NCBI GenBank assembly: GCA_028671895.1 | Contig: CM053794.1 | Location: 44,346,501-44,410,500 of the forward strand | DNA length: 64,000 nt | Direction: 5' to 3' | DNA from: Oenanthe sinensis | Taxonomy: Eukaryota; Streptophyta; Magnoliopsida; Apiales; Apiaceae | Shown here: positions 1-11,912 of the stretch, piece after piece | How the letters are laid out: the number at the start of each line of letters is the position of its first letter | How positions within the stretch are numbered: the stretch's first letter is position 1 | The notes under the pieces: generated by a model | Told to the model about the DNA's origin: nothing | Databases searched by the model: none | The model's input: only the letters and a program-made list of their open reading frames with translations | Translations under genes and position numbers: made by a program

Positions 1-144
1 TCCATCTATTTGTTTCCAGTAATCTTAAACATTGAGCAAATTTATATTGTTATCAGGAAATTTTGTTTTTTGTGCAAAAAATTTATTTAGATGTTTAAAT
101 ACTTTTTGAATGTACTGCTCATTCTTTGGCTTCTTACTGCAGTT

Positions 145-230
145 TTAGTTGCCTTGCGCGGTATCTGAGAAGTTAAGGATCCTTCAAAAGTGGAAGGCGA
201 CATTGTAAGGAGGGTTCAGAAGTTCTTTTG
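145..230 (+). other. Possible terminal exon of a gene lying upstream of the window
   Basis: A pyrimidine-rich stretch ending in an acceptor-like CAG (about 140) precedes a locally GC-richer segment. Short frames run into stops at 173 and 230; one of them reads DPSKVEGDIVRRVQKFF before TGA. A 3' UTR-like AT-rich tail follows. Which frame is used depends on an upstream exon outside the window, and I do not recognise the peptide. This could equally be non-coding, so it is recorded only as a candidate 3' end of a plus-strand gene. Confidence 0.2.
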
Positions 231-979
231 AGTTGAGGCAGTTATGGTTTTTCCTGCTCAGCATAACTCATAGAAGGTCTAGAGCACCTTCAAAGGCCAT
301 TTTTGTCTTGGTTTGATTGAGGAGTCTGGTTTGAAAATGGGTAGTCTGAAAATGGGTAGTCTGTTGTATCGTGTTAGGATGAATATGATGGCTTGTGCGA
401 TGTGATGGTTGCTAGGTGACAATCCCACTATCTGTTCCTCCATTCAACTACGGATTGAAGGAAAAAGCTAGAGTTGCACCAGTTTCATCGATGTATATAA
501 TGTGTAATATGTATTTTTTTTCCCTTCTTATGTATAGTTCTTTTGGTGCAACTCAGGTGATCCATCCATTGAAATGAAGAAGAGCTTCTAAACTGATGAA
601 ATGCAGGAAAATTATGTCTTCAGATTATAACTTGATCTTATATTTTCCTAGTTATTTTAAAAATAAATTTAGAACAGGTAGCATTGTTCATTTGTAAAAA
701 TAAGAATATTCAGACTCAAAATATAATATTTTTTCCATTTGAAAATTTAGGAGTGTCTTCTTTAAAATTAGGCAATTTGCCTGATTTGATTTATTGAAAG
801 TTGTACTGGTAGTTAAAATCTTCTTTATTCTCTGGTTATATTCATTACGTAGTATTATTTATTTATTTGTTTTACCTTTGCAGATTGTGTTATTATATTG
901 TATATTATCTTATATCTAATTAATCTAAAACAATATAATCTTGGCTGGTTTCATATAGTTAAAAATTGTAAAAAACTTT

Positions 980-982
<3 letters not shown>

Positions 983-1018
<36 letters not shown>
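983..1018. repeat. (TA)n microsatellite
   Basis: About 36 bp of uninterrupted TA dinucleotides lie in an AT-rich spacer. The region 700-1370 upstream of the nucleoredoxin-like gene shows no other structure and no supported gene. Confidence 0.9.
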
Positions 1019-1021
<3 letters not shown>

Positions 1022-1373
1022 CACAGAAAAATCTTATAAATTAATGTAAATCCAATCATTTATTTATTCAATAAAAAGTAACTAATAACAAGATATTTAA
1101 TAATAATATTATAACATTTGTATATATGCATCTGTATTTGAATAAAAAATAAGTAAACAATTAATATAATATAATAATATCTTTACATATGATAATAAAA
1201 TAAAATAAAATAAATTTTAAAGCAGAAAATAATGATATTATAATTGAATCAAATTGATTTAGGAATTTGAAAACAATAAATAAAATAATAGTGTGGTAAA
1301 TAAAGTTAAGAAAAGAAACAAATATAAATTGGGATCAAAGTTAAAATAGAGTTTGCCCTAAGAGAAGAAGAAG

Positions 1374-4267
1374 ATGGATGCTATGAGTAATTCTCAACCT
1401 CGGAACGCGGATGGTTGTGGTGGTTTGCTGCTAAACAACAACAGCAGTAAAAAAAAATTAGGAAGAAAAAGAAGAAGCTTAGGGTTACGCAAGTGTTCAA
1501 CAACAATAACAGAGCCGAAGAAGAAGAAGCAAGCTGAACAGGATATAGTTAATTTATGGGACATTCTCTTTACCAAAGACAGAGATTTTCTCATTACTCA
1601 CACCAATCGTCTGGTTAGTATCGTAATCCTCTGTCTATCATTATATATTCATTCTTATTTGTATTATGCATGCATGCATGTATGTATGAATTATTTATAT
1701 TGTGTTTGGATTGGGGGTCGGGGAGCATGTTTGGGAAGATTTAATAACAAGGGCTGAGGAGGGGTCAGGTGCGGGTTACATTGTAACCGCTTATAATTTT
1801 CTGTCTTCCTGTATCTGCTGCAATCCTAGCAAAGCACATATGTTTTCTTCATCCTTCAATTATCAAATACACGATTAAAATTTAAGACTTTTCTCTATCC
1901 ACACACATATTGTGTGATTGTTATGCTAACTATGTTTTTCATTTTTCCCTTCTTTCTAGGTCCAGGCTACCCACCTGGAAGGTAAGGTTATTGTCTTACA
2001 TTTTGTTCCACTCGTTCCTTGGTCTGATAAGTTGAGGCTATATGTAACCTCCTTGGTGGATATATACAATGCTCTACACCCTAAAGGTGCTTTTGAGGTT
2101 GTTTTTGTTGGAGTCAAGTTTGATAAATATGCCTCCAACCCACAGAAACTATTCAAGTATTTTCAACAAAAGTTTTCTATCATGCCATGGCTTGCCATCC
2201 CATTCTCTGATATCAACACCCCGGAATATTGGGAAGCTAGATTAAGATTTTCATTCTCTCCTTGGGGTGATTCTGATACGGCCTCCGTCGTCATTCATCC
2301 TTCAGGTGTGGTTTTGAAATGGTGTGCCGATGATTATTTTGTTCAGTATGGAGTGGAGGCTTATCCTTTCACTGACAAAAGGATAAATTTCCTCATATCT
2401 CAAGACAAGGATGCCCTCAAACATCCCTCCATAACAAATCTCCTCGCCTCTCCTCAACGTGATTACGTCATCAACAACAAGAATCAGGTATACTTTTTGT
2501 AGCATCCTCTCATGTACCAATCATTAGGACCTTATTTACTCCATTTAAGTAATTATAAGCTATGATGCTTGGACTCTTTTAGAAGGATTCGACGTGGACA
2601 CAAATCGGATAAAGATTCTTCAAACTTCAAAATTGAAGACTCCTGGACACGTTTTATAAAAATCCGACACTTGGATTTGGACACGGCAAATACTTTATTT
2701 AAAATAAATTCTTCTCATTTAATATAAAAATAACTCAAAATAATATCTATATAAACTTTTAACAAGTTACTTTTTTGTACATTTATGTGTGAGTTATAAA
2801 GAGTTAATTGTTAACATATACGCAAGTTGGTAAAATATAGTATAATTATGAAGGCTAATTTATTATAATTTAAAAAATGAATATAGTTGTATGTTGTATA
2901 ACAAACAGTGCACAAGTTGAGACTTCACTTCTCTTCTCTTCTCTATCTATATGTACATATAGGTTGTCAAAATTAAAAATAAGTTGTCGAAGATGAAGTT
3001 TCCATTTTTTGGATCCGGATCCCCGTCCGTATCTGGTGTCGGGATCCGTATCTGTATCATGTCGACACGGGTATAGTTACTCTCTGAGCATCACAGATTA
3101 TAACTGTTCCCTTTGCACACTCTTATATATTTTCTTTGCTGTCTATAATTCTCAGTAACTTTTAACTTTTTTTAATAGGAGGTACCTGTTCATACACTTG
3201 AAGATAACGTTGTAGCCTTGTACTTCTATCACGATTATCCACTCGACCGCCTTACAAAAAAATTGGAGATGGCCTATAAACAATTGGCTGATAAAAATAA
3301 GTTTGAAATCGTGCTTGTTTACATTCATGACTCCTGGACTACTTGTGGACGTGCAAGTGAAGAATCATTCTATAAAAGTTTCAACAGTATGCCTTGGTTG
3401 GCACTCCCGTTCAAAGACCAAAAGTGTAAGAATTTGCAGCGGATTTTCAATTTACCTATTGATCCCTTGGGGCCGTGGCCAGATCCCAGTCTTGTGATTA
3501 TTGGACCACAAGGAAAATTTGTCGAACCTTATGGTGTTGACATCTTGGAGAATTATGGTATATCAGCATATCCATTCTCCCGTAAAAGAGTTGCTGAGTT
3601 AGAGGCTGATTATATAAAGAATTTGAAGCTGGAAATGTTCTGGTATCCAAACACTTCTTTCCTACAAAAAGATGGGACTGAAGTGAGTTCTTTCTACATT
3701 CTTGTGCTTCTTCTATGCCTGCTGCCCTTTTGTGTTCAGATTATTTTATGCCACTCTGGTTATTGACTTTTCTATTTAACTTTACAGGTTAAGTTATCAC
3801 AACTTGTGGGGAAGAGAATCATACTTGTTGCCCAGAATGATTGGTTTTATGAAATTAATGGAAAGTTTTGGCGGATGCTAGAAGCAAGGTATGCCAGAAT
3901 GAATGGAACAACTAAGGAGTTTGAAGTGATCCACATCTGTGAAAAACAGGAATCTTCAATAGGTAAGCATTGTGTAACTATGCCATGGTTGAGGCATCCC
4001 CCTCTACGCGAGGGATCATGTGAACGCAAGCTGTTACTTCGTCTCCTTGGACAAGGCGTTGGACTCATTGCTTTTGATAGTGATGGAAGGGTTGTGAGGA
4101 GAACACAATTTCCTTGGATAGAAAAGGATAATATGGATTTTCCCTTTTATGCTGGTGGTTTGGAAGAGGAGGCGGTGACAGGATTAATAGAGAGGTTTGA
4201 ATGGTACTATTGGGATGACTCTGATAGCCCCCTTACCATTTATCAAAACAGCCATGGGTGCTATTGA
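1374..4267 (+). CDS. Nucleoredoxin-like protein with three degenerate thioredoxin modules
   Basis: Four exons: 1374-1613, 1960-2487, 3179-3682 and 3788-4267, all joined in phase 0, giving 583 residues, close to the usual length of plant nucleoredoxin 1. Three thioredoxin-like modules follow one another. Each keeps the family signature MPWLAIPF (residue 155), MPWLALPF (residue 327) or the weaker MPWLRHPP (residue 489), and modules 1 and 2 keep the GVEAYPF/GISAYPF-type end. Nucleoredoxins are disulphide reductases using WCPPC. Here the matching positions read VPLVPW (about 96-101), YHDYPLDR (273-280) and AQNDWFYE (439-446), so no module has a CxxC. The C-terminal C1/DC1-like cysteine region of NRX1 is also missing. 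The N-terminus is lysine/arginine-rich (KKKLGRKRR, PKKKK) and may be a nuclear signal. I infer a non-catalytic binding or scaffold role, or a decaying paralogue. The ATG at 1374 is the first in frame after an AT-rich leader. Confidence 0.85.
2563..3094. mobile_element. Possible insertion element in intron 2 of the nucleoredoxin-like gene
   Basis: The two ends carry a short inverted match, TGATGCT at 2563 and AGCATCA ending at 3094. The interior near the right end is rich in GGATCC/GGATCCG words (about 3009-3050), unlike the surrounding AT-rich intron, and the left end carries a related run of GACACG/GGAC words. The inverted repeat is only about 7 bp and no clear target duplication is visible. 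The class is unknown and this is weak evidence. Confidence 0.3.
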
Positions 4268-5709
4268 ATATAGTGTTTGCTGGATCTACTTATATTGTAG
4301 AGTTGTATTGTGAGAAGCATCTTGCTAGTTATCCTTTATATTTTGGTGCATCCTTGCCTTCTTGGATTCCCGGGTGTGTGATGTTTGGGGTGTTTATCTT
4401 TCTAGCTTATGTTAACATGAATAAGTGTGCATTGGATTATCTTGGATTTTGGGTATTGTATTTGTGTTAAACTCTCTATCCTTTGCTTTTAGGGGCTAAA
4501 CTAGCTCTATAGCCGGCACCTGGGGCATATTCTAGATATGTTTAAAAATATGAAAATTGTTATATTCATTATGGTTCAGAGTAAGTAATTTCATGTAAGG
4601 GTTAAAAAATTAGAATATAACTTGAAATCCCATACTTTCATTTTGCCGATGATCAAATTTGAATACATAGTGGGAACTCTGTATAAAACAGAACTAATTC
4701 GTCTCAACTTAAAAAAAATGTCAACTAAAACATAAACTTTGGTACAGGTGAATGTAATTTTTATTAAATGCAGTAGCATCCGTGAAAGGCGGATTATTAT
4801 GGTTAATTTTTCACGGATTATTATGGTTAATTTAATTAAGGAGGCATAAGCATTTGGTCAGAATTAGGTGATTAAATTATAATAATGTGCGCAATACCAA
4901 AAACAATATCGATCACTTTCAGTTTGAATTTGTAGTTAAACACTGTAAATTCTTAATAAGTTTGCCTATCTTTATAACTTTTCTTATCTTCTCAGTTGCT
5001 GTCAGTAAACCGGTTTGCATGTTTGTCTTCGTTTCCAGGTCTATATCTTTATGTGCTGGAAATTTTATCTAGTTTTCAACACATAATAATGCATTTTTTG
5101 ATCTGTCAAATCTTTGATCTGCAACCATAATTTTCAGAAACACTAATAAGGAATGCCAGGGTGCTTAACACCAAAAATAAGTTTCTGGAACACACAAAGT
5201 AGCAATAACCATCATTCGTAGGCCGAAACTTATATTTTATGTAATTTTCATGACTAAATGCGTACAATGAAGAAAATATAACAGCGATTACCAGAGTGCT
5301 ACAAGAAGAAAATATCAAAACCTGCTGCATGATAAAATGCAGAACATGAACAATAGTACAAGATAAAAATGAAGATGACAATCTAGGGAATGAAAGGGTA
5401 TTAGATAGCTAACATCTAGGAATAAGATACTAATATAGAAGATGTTCAGGACTTCAAGCCTTGGCTTGAGTAATCAAACAACTGATAAGAATCTGTTAAA
5501 ATTGGTATTCGATAAAAGATGCTCAAGTACGCCAGATACAAATTTAACCTTACCAATGCCATTAAAAAACATGGATTGTAATATGAAGCTGCAATTTGTA
5601 GAAAAGGCTGACCATCAATTTTGTTGCCTTTCATCTTAAGCCCATGCATATGTAAATTTTAAAGGCAGCATATTTAAAATGTCATTTCTGGTTTTAAGAC
5701 ACCAGAATC
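4268..5709. other. Intergenic, 3' flank of the nucleoredoxin-like gene
   Basis: The first few hundred bases after the stop are the likely 3' UTR and terminator of the plus-strand gene. Beyond about 4560 I see AT-rich DNA with several short frames on both strands, but no family motif, codon pattern or splice context that supports a gene. The last part is probably the 3' flank of the minus-strand frame ending at 5710. Confidence 0.5.
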
Positions 5710-6950
5710 TTACTGGTGTCTCTTATAGCACCTCAATCGCATTCCTATAGAATGCATCTTTAAACTGGCTGTTTGATTCTTCTCTTGATTCTTCTTAACG
5801 CCAATTCTTTGTGGAAAATCTTCCAACACAAACTCATCGTTGACTCCAAATGCATGACTTTGCTTATACCTAAATCTTTTCAACCCTAAGCTATACAATA
5901 AATAGATCTCATCCAGATATCTAGCCCCGTCAATCTCCTTGAATCTAACCCTCACAGAACATTTAAGTTCTTTTTCCAAGTCAAGAACTAACTTCCTACA
6001 CTTGTACACTCCACCAAATTTATATCCATTTCTATTCAATATTTCAATAATATCGTACTTCCTGCCCCTCTCCACGTATTTTCTACCAATACACAGACCT
6101 TCAACCCAATAATTTTGACCACCTGAAAGGGGAAAAAGGCTGCAATGTTTGTGATATTGCTCTTCACGAAAGTGTTTATTCTTCACCCCAGATCGCAAGC
6201 AACACCAGAATCGATTCAAAGGCTCTAAAATACTATCCGGAATCTGCATAAAGAAACCACATATGAAGCCTTATATAAGCACACAAGTAACTGGTCTAAA
6301 AAGTGAATACAAGACAAGAGAACATGAGCATAACGGTACTCAACAAATAAACTCGAAAAATAAACTGGTAAACACATATTACATCTTAATTATTGCTAGA
6401 AAAATAGGAACTATCATTACTTATCAAAGAAACAACATAGCAAGACTTACATAGGCACACAAGTAACTGATCATGTGATCATCTAAAAACTGAATACAAG
6501 ACAAGATAACTGTACTCCACAAATAAACTACTGAACACATATATTACATAACAAGGAAACCTAAATAACTTAATTATTGCAATAAAATAGGAACTATTGC
6601 CAACTCAATTAGGCGTAAGGGACAATGAGATATACCTCTGGCATAAAGCCTCGACGTCCCACTCGGTTTGACACATTTTTAATAGTAACTATGTTATTTT
6701 TTCCAACTTTACATGACGTGGTCCGGAGACTATGTATCATCAAATATTGCCTCAGCTGGGCAAGTTGAGGCCTAATAGGGTATCGGCTGAGCCTGTGGTG
6801 GGAAGGAACATAGGTTATGGCAAGCTCATAGGCATTAATTTTAGCAGGTCCACTGCCAACAGAACCTCCTCTGCCTCCGCCACCACGCCCAACACGAAAA
6901 CCGCCACCACGCCCAACACGAAAACCGCCACCACGCCAAAAATTGTTAGT
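5710..6950 (-). pseudogene. Unrecognised two-exon reading frame with RGG-like repeat, probably a gene fragment
   Basis: On the minus strand an open frame from 6950 runs through an octapeptide repeat (VGRGGGFR, just over two copies) and a segment ending FMPE at 6636, followed by a GTATAT donor. A good acceptor (TTTCTTTATGCAG) precedes 6243, and the frame continues in phase as IPDSILEPLNRFW to a TAA at 5710. The second part is basic and fairly rich in cysteine and tyrosine. No ATG lies upstream of the repeat before an in-frame TAA (6951-6953). The first Met is at 6740 and would give about 212 residues without the RGG part. I do not recognise the protein. The intact frame across a plausible intron argues that it once coded; the missing 5' end argues for truncation or an upstream exon not seen here. 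Confidence 0.4.
6877..6937. repeat. 24-bp tandem repeat coding Gly/Arg octapeptides
   Basis: Two exact copies of a 24-bp unit (6877-6900 and 6901-6924) and a partial third copy (6925-6937). In the minus-strand frame each copy encodes an eight-residue FRVGRGGG block, similar in composition to RGG boxes of RNA-binding proteins. Confidence 0.85.
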
Positions 6951-7225
6951 TTATTTATTGTTACTAATTCCCTAGGGTCATCTTTGCTTCTAATATATTA
7001 TGATAAATAAAATAAAATTTGCATTACAAGAAATGAAATGGATTTTGTAAAAAAACTCTTTTTTCTTTCTTATTTTCTTAATATTTTTGAATAATAACCT
7101 AAAAATAATAATTTAAAAAAAAACTTGATTTCTTTTATAATTTATTACAAGTAAAACCGAGTTAAAATTACATTATTCTTATATTCGAAAAATAAGTTTT
7201 TTGATAAAAACGTGGTCATGCACAC

Positions 7226-7975
7226 ATTAACTAGGTTCGGATAACCGGATCAGATCAATTTTTGGTACTGATATATTTAGAGTACTGTTCAGATCGGATT
7301 TGGTTCCGATATTTCAAATCAAGATTAAATTAAGTTCGGTTCAGATTAAAATCAGTTCAGATCATTTCGGATCGAAAAATACAACCTGAATTAATTTTGA
7401 ATTTGTTGTTAATTATAGTAAAACTAAAATAAAAGTCGTTAAATACATTTGTTGAAGTAATAACTTATTCATTAACTTTCTCATTCTGCTTTTTAATTTG
7501 TGAACTATAAAAAATCATCTTATTATTAAATATATTAATTATAATATAAAATAATTTTAAATTTTAAAACTTTAATTGTATAACCATTTTAATTTTTTAA
7601 TATAAAATATTTCAAATATGAATTTAGTGAATAAATCATTAAAATATAACTAAAAATTTAGATTAAAATTCAATTTATCTCTTTTCTAATTCGATGTAAT
7701 TCGTATTTGTATTGAACCTTCAAGTCATATTCGGTTCAAATAATTGTGCTAATTGTGTATTCGATTAATCGGTTCCAAGTCATTATTGGGTCTAGTATTG
7801 GGTCTAGTATTTCGGATTATTTTCGGTTAAATTTTCAGTTATGATAATTTTCGATTCGGATCAAATCGGTTTTCGAATATTTATCGGATTATGTAATTTC
7901 GGATACAAAATCGGATTCAGTTCCATAAATTTTGGTTCAGTTCTTTGGGTCCAAGTCTACACATAACTATTATGC
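7226..7975. repeat. Degenerate TCGG/CGGTT-rich repeat region, probable transposon relic
   Basis: Both ends of this stretch are dense in words such as TTCGGAT, CGGTTCAG and TCGGATT (7230-7380 and 7730-7950) around an AT-only core. There is also a short tandem of ATTGGGTCTAGT near 7785-7810. The design resembles the clearer inverted-repeat element at 19.1-20.2 kb, but I cannot define termini or a target duplication. The rest of 7011-8620 is AT-rich with no supported gene. Confidence 0.35.
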
Positions 7976-8623
7976 AACCCCGAGCAAGAGCTCCTTAGTG
8001 GTTTCCTTATAAATATTATAAAATATTATGTTCTAGTGATTAAGGACATTAGTTTTATCCATGCACTCCAAAAATATTCATTATCCCTATTCTTTATTAT
8101 TAAAATAATAATATATTTGAATTGTTAAAAAGGAGGCAAGGGAAGAAGTGTAAAAAATGAGGGAATATAATTTTTTATTAATAAAAGTGAAATAATGAAT
8201 GGCTAGGACATCCTTAAGAATAAGGAATGAGATGGATGTTTCAGCATTTTGAGGAACCACTAAGAAGTTGCTAGAGCAAATATTTTTTTTTGTATTCCAC
8301 TATTCCTTAAATTTTAACTTAATATTTTAACTTAAGACATGATTTAAGAAAGTTTTTGGACTCTATAAGCGAGCGTATTGGATTATATCAGGACAGAAGA
8401 CCAAGACTGAAACGTCACTAAGCAGCTGCTAGAACAAAAGGAGGCTGAGGCCAAGATGATGACAATGTGGCGAGACTCAGAAGTATGAGGTTAGGGCAAG
8501 ATATCCAACAAGAGGAACAAACCAGATCGATCGAGCAGGAGGAGCTTGGCTCGTGTTGAGTCTCAGAGCCCACATTTCTTCTATGGCTGACAAGCTTACA
8601 ATCGTTTTAGATGCATCCTTGAA

Positions 8624-9313
8624 ATGACAGATTCAAATGAACTAGTTACGAGAATGAATACTCCAGTTTCAAAGCATATGGAATTCCCTACATGGATTTC
8701 GTCCCTCATTGAATCAATTCGGATGGACCAGTTGATGCTCTCTTTGTGTATGCGCCATCAGCTGCCACTATCAAAGTGTCACTACTTTTTCCTTCTCGAC
8801 TTGATGAAGGAAATTGGAATAACTCTGGCTCCAGTCGACCACAATAGTATGATTGGCTTTGCCTTCCCAACCATTGCACTTGAACTCAAACAAAACATAT
8901 TCGCTCTTTATGGTACTATTCATCGTTCTCATTACAAGAATGAGGACATAGCAAGGGATATCTTTTGCACCAATGAAAATGGTGTCACTCCCTTTCAGCA
9001 GATTGGGACTACTATAGGCTATGTTGACAATGAAGCCACAATCAATGCTCTCACCTCAGCTGATGCTCCTAAGGGTATACCTGAGGGCCAAACAGCCACC
9101 TCTGCTGGACGTTCAGTTGCAGGTCACTTCAATGTCAACTACTTGGGAATTTGTCCATCTGCTTCAGCAGCCGAAACTGCACCATCCAAACCACCCGGAA
9201 TGTACATTATTGACTTTGGAGTCGAGAACTACTGGCAATGTATCCTGGCACAGGAGCTTTCAGTCGCTGAATCTTATATGGTTATCAGGTTTAGGTTAAC
9301 CCGCTGCAATTAG
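8624..9313 (+). pseudogene. Decayed unrecognised reading frame, possibly transposon-derived
   Basis: A 229-codon frame with a balanced amino-acid composition (MTDSNELVTRMN... ending VIRFRLTRCN) and higher GC than its flanks. The same frame is open further upstream (KRNKPDRSSRRSLARVESQ, from about 8506) but is interrupted by a TGA just before the ATG at 8624, so the original coding region was probably longer. There are no zinc knuckle, protease, integrase or transposase motifs visible. Single-locus long frames like this in plant spacers are often remnants of retroelement gag-like regions or other mobile genes; that is inference. A short real gene starting at 8624 cannot be excluded. Confidence 0.3.
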
Positions 9314-10591
9314 TTTACTTTTGCTATTTGTTTGTCTATTATGAACTTAATTTATTTTGTTATTAATGTTGGACTTCATATATTTTTTGTTCCCTTTCCA
9401 TTTACCAGAACTTTTTTACATTACATGATATGACATGACATATGCATGGTCACTTGGTCAGTAAGCAGCGCATCACATCATACAAAGATATGAAGCAAAT
9501 CTTACTAGTTACTATCTCCCTTGCCCACGCATTAACAACACACTAGCAACCAGCGAGAGAACCGAAATAATTATAGTAGTTATTAAAAATAAAGGTTGCA
9601 AGTTAAACGGTAATGGGCTCTCAATTGTTTCACCTTGTATTCTTCATCGGCAATAAAGAAAATATAATTAGCTAATAAAGACTTGGGCTTCAGTCCAAAG
9701 CTTCATCATCAACACAAGGTACTAGTACTTTGAAAAATCCTATTGTCGATAATGGGCCATTAAACACAATTATTTATTTTCTCAGACTCGAGATTAACGT
9801 TCTTAAAATAAATTGTCCTGTATGGCTGTATCTTTACTACTTTTGCTTTGTAAATTAGGAAAAGAAACAAAATTGGAATTTATTGTCTTCTCATCTCCTC
9901 AGAGGACATGATAAATATTAAATCTGTATACTTTAACTCTTAAACTTACTTTTTCCTTAACTTTATTTTACTGTATAGTTATAAATGGACCAAAATGTCA
10001 AAGCCTATGCCTAAAATAAGATGAAGATAGAGTGCTTGAATTGTTACCTAAGTACTAAGGTGGAAACCTGCCAACCAGTGTTGGTCAATATAAGAAGCAA
10101 GATGTTATAAAAAGGATTCATTTGATGAGATATGATCGAGGCACAAATAATATTACTTGTGAAAATTTAACATGAAAATGAATGTGGATATAATTTGTTT
10201 TCAATCACAGTAAACTCAACTTGTAAAATCTGTGATTTTATTTTTCAACAGTGTGTAACGGGCTGTAAAAGAGTCTAACTGGATTGAACTTTAGAGTGTT
10301 CATGTTCAGCTTATCAAAAACCTATTGAACTTAACTTTTGACGGAACCAAAAATCTTCTTTGAGTTCGGCTTGTTAAGGAAAAATTTTGTTATCAAACTT
10401 GTTCCCGAATCACAAATATATCTTACTAGCTTGCTCGCGAACTCTTCTCTACTCTTACGAAGTAAGACTCTGTCTGATCCAGACCAACCCTGGTATGGTT
10501 TTTAACAAAATGGTGCATCGTGTATACTTTCCAGGCCCATTATACAAAATTGCACACACACATACACAGGGAGTTGGGAAGAAAACTATAC
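9314..10591. other. Intergenic, no supported gene
   Basis: AT-rich spacer. It should hold the downstream exons of the cupin-like first exon at 10592-10877, but I could not see any cupin-like continuation on the minus strand. No repeats with clear termini were found. Confidence 0.45.
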
Positions 10592-10877
10592 CTCTACGAA
10601 TGAAGATGATCAAGCAGGAATCAAGAAATTGAGGGATAAAAAGACTCCAAGGCTCCATAGTAATAAACCCAATATGCATTGGCTTCTTCACAAATTTCCC
10701 TGTCATACCCTTCACTACTTTCATCAACCCTGCTTCTTTTTTCACAAGAACTTCTGAATCATGCAACAAAAACACCTCTTTTCCACTCACTGATCCACTT
10801 CCACTTTCTTCTTCTTCATACCCCCTCACTGACATCACAAGTACTAAAACCAACAAAAAACTCAAACTCTTTCCCAT
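10592..10877 (-). pseudogene. Orphan first exon of a vicilin-like cupin protein
   Basis: The frame from the ATG at 10877 encodes a clear signal peptide (MGKSLSFLLVLVLVMSVRG), an acidic/serine-glycine linker, then HDSEVLVKKEAGLMKVV and MHIGFITMEPWSLFIPQFLDS, ending IIFIRRG at a GTATAG donor (10591-10586, phase 1). The order of a 'KKEAG.MKVV' strand followed by 'xIGFITMEPxSLFxPQ' matches the first strands of plant vicilin-like cupins of the seed-globulin type, where a second exon would supply the rest of the barrel. I found no such exon within the next 1.3 kb. Either the intron is long and its exon diverged, or the gene is truncated. The ATG at 10889 (MQRK) is an alternative start four codons upstream; 10877 gives the cleaner signal peptide. 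Confidence 0.45.
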
Positions 10878-10889
10878 TTTTCTTTGCAT

Positions 10890-11912
10890 GTGTATCTATT
10901 AAGAAAAGAAGTAATGAATGTAAAGTATAGGATGGGGTTGTTTAAGTAAAGGAAGAAGGGGTGTTATAGAGGGACAGGTGCTGAGCATGCATGCATATAT
11001 TGTTTGGTGTCATAATATGGTGAAGCCACAACATCAACTGATCATTTAGTGTTTGTTTTTAAGTGAAAGTCTGGTGACACATATGTGACCTTGGCGCCTT
11101 GCTATCCCCACTTAAATAGCTCTTTTTTCTTTCTAGTTTTTTTCTGCGCTGCTCGAGTTCAGACCATTTCATTTTTCTTGCATAATATTTTGAAATTTCA
11201 CTCTTAAGTCTTAAGTGCCTTGATTTCATTTGTTTGACTGTAAGTCTATAGTAGTAATAGTAAAACATCTAATTTTTTTTATTCTAATGTACCGTAATAG
11301 CCCATGTGTCCAAAGTATATGAAAATCATCATCATGTTTGAATTTTTGTCACCGGAAGGGAAAGAAAACTCTAATATTGTTACACATTTATATATACGAA
11401 AAGGATAATTTACGACCTGTAATAAGACTTTGGGGCACAGTGTATGAAAAACGTATCTTGTTGCCACTTGCCAGTAAAAAATTGTAGACAAAAATATAAA
11501 ATTACAGATAAAGAAATGTCAGTTGTCAGCACATGATAGGTGTAGCATACAGATCTGTAACGCTATCCTGCTATTACAAATAAAGAAATGTGATCACGAA
11601 AAAACTTCCTCCCGATTGTTAGGTGTGCTAAAACATATAGCAGAATTGTATAATAGCTTAAAAGCCATAACATTCTCAGAGGAAAACTAAGCAGTGTGAT
11701 TGTATGGCAAAAACAAAAAGAGAAAGAGATCAACAAGTAAAATCAATACTAAAATACACTTCAAGCATAAACTACTAACATGTTATCATCTTCCTACTCC
11801 AGATTTGCAAAATTCATGAAATCATAAACTACTACAGATCGAAAAGATTATGAGATTAGATCGTTTTTAATTGTTTGGTGCTGCTAAATAACATTGGATA
11901 GAAAATATTTGC
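10890..11912. other. Intergenic region upstream of the cupin-like exon
   Basis: The first 150 bp would be the promoter of the cupin-like exon and include a TGCATGCATGCA palindromic run at about 10987 (an RY-type motif). The remainder, up to the 3' end of the ARM/TPR gene, is AT-rich with no supported gene. Confidence 0.4.

Noticed and set aside
4258..4470. 70-codon frame overlapping the end of the nucleoredoxin-like gene
   Set aside because: It lies in the 3' UTR, overlaps the true stop and has no domain or signal that can be trusted.
5106..5381. 91-codon minus-strand frame with Phe/Ser-rich composition
   Set aside because: AT-rich low-complexity sequence, no acceptor or donor and no similarity to anything I know.
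6877..6937. CRISPR-like array
   Set aside because: Repeats are tandem with no spacers and this is eukaryotic DNA.
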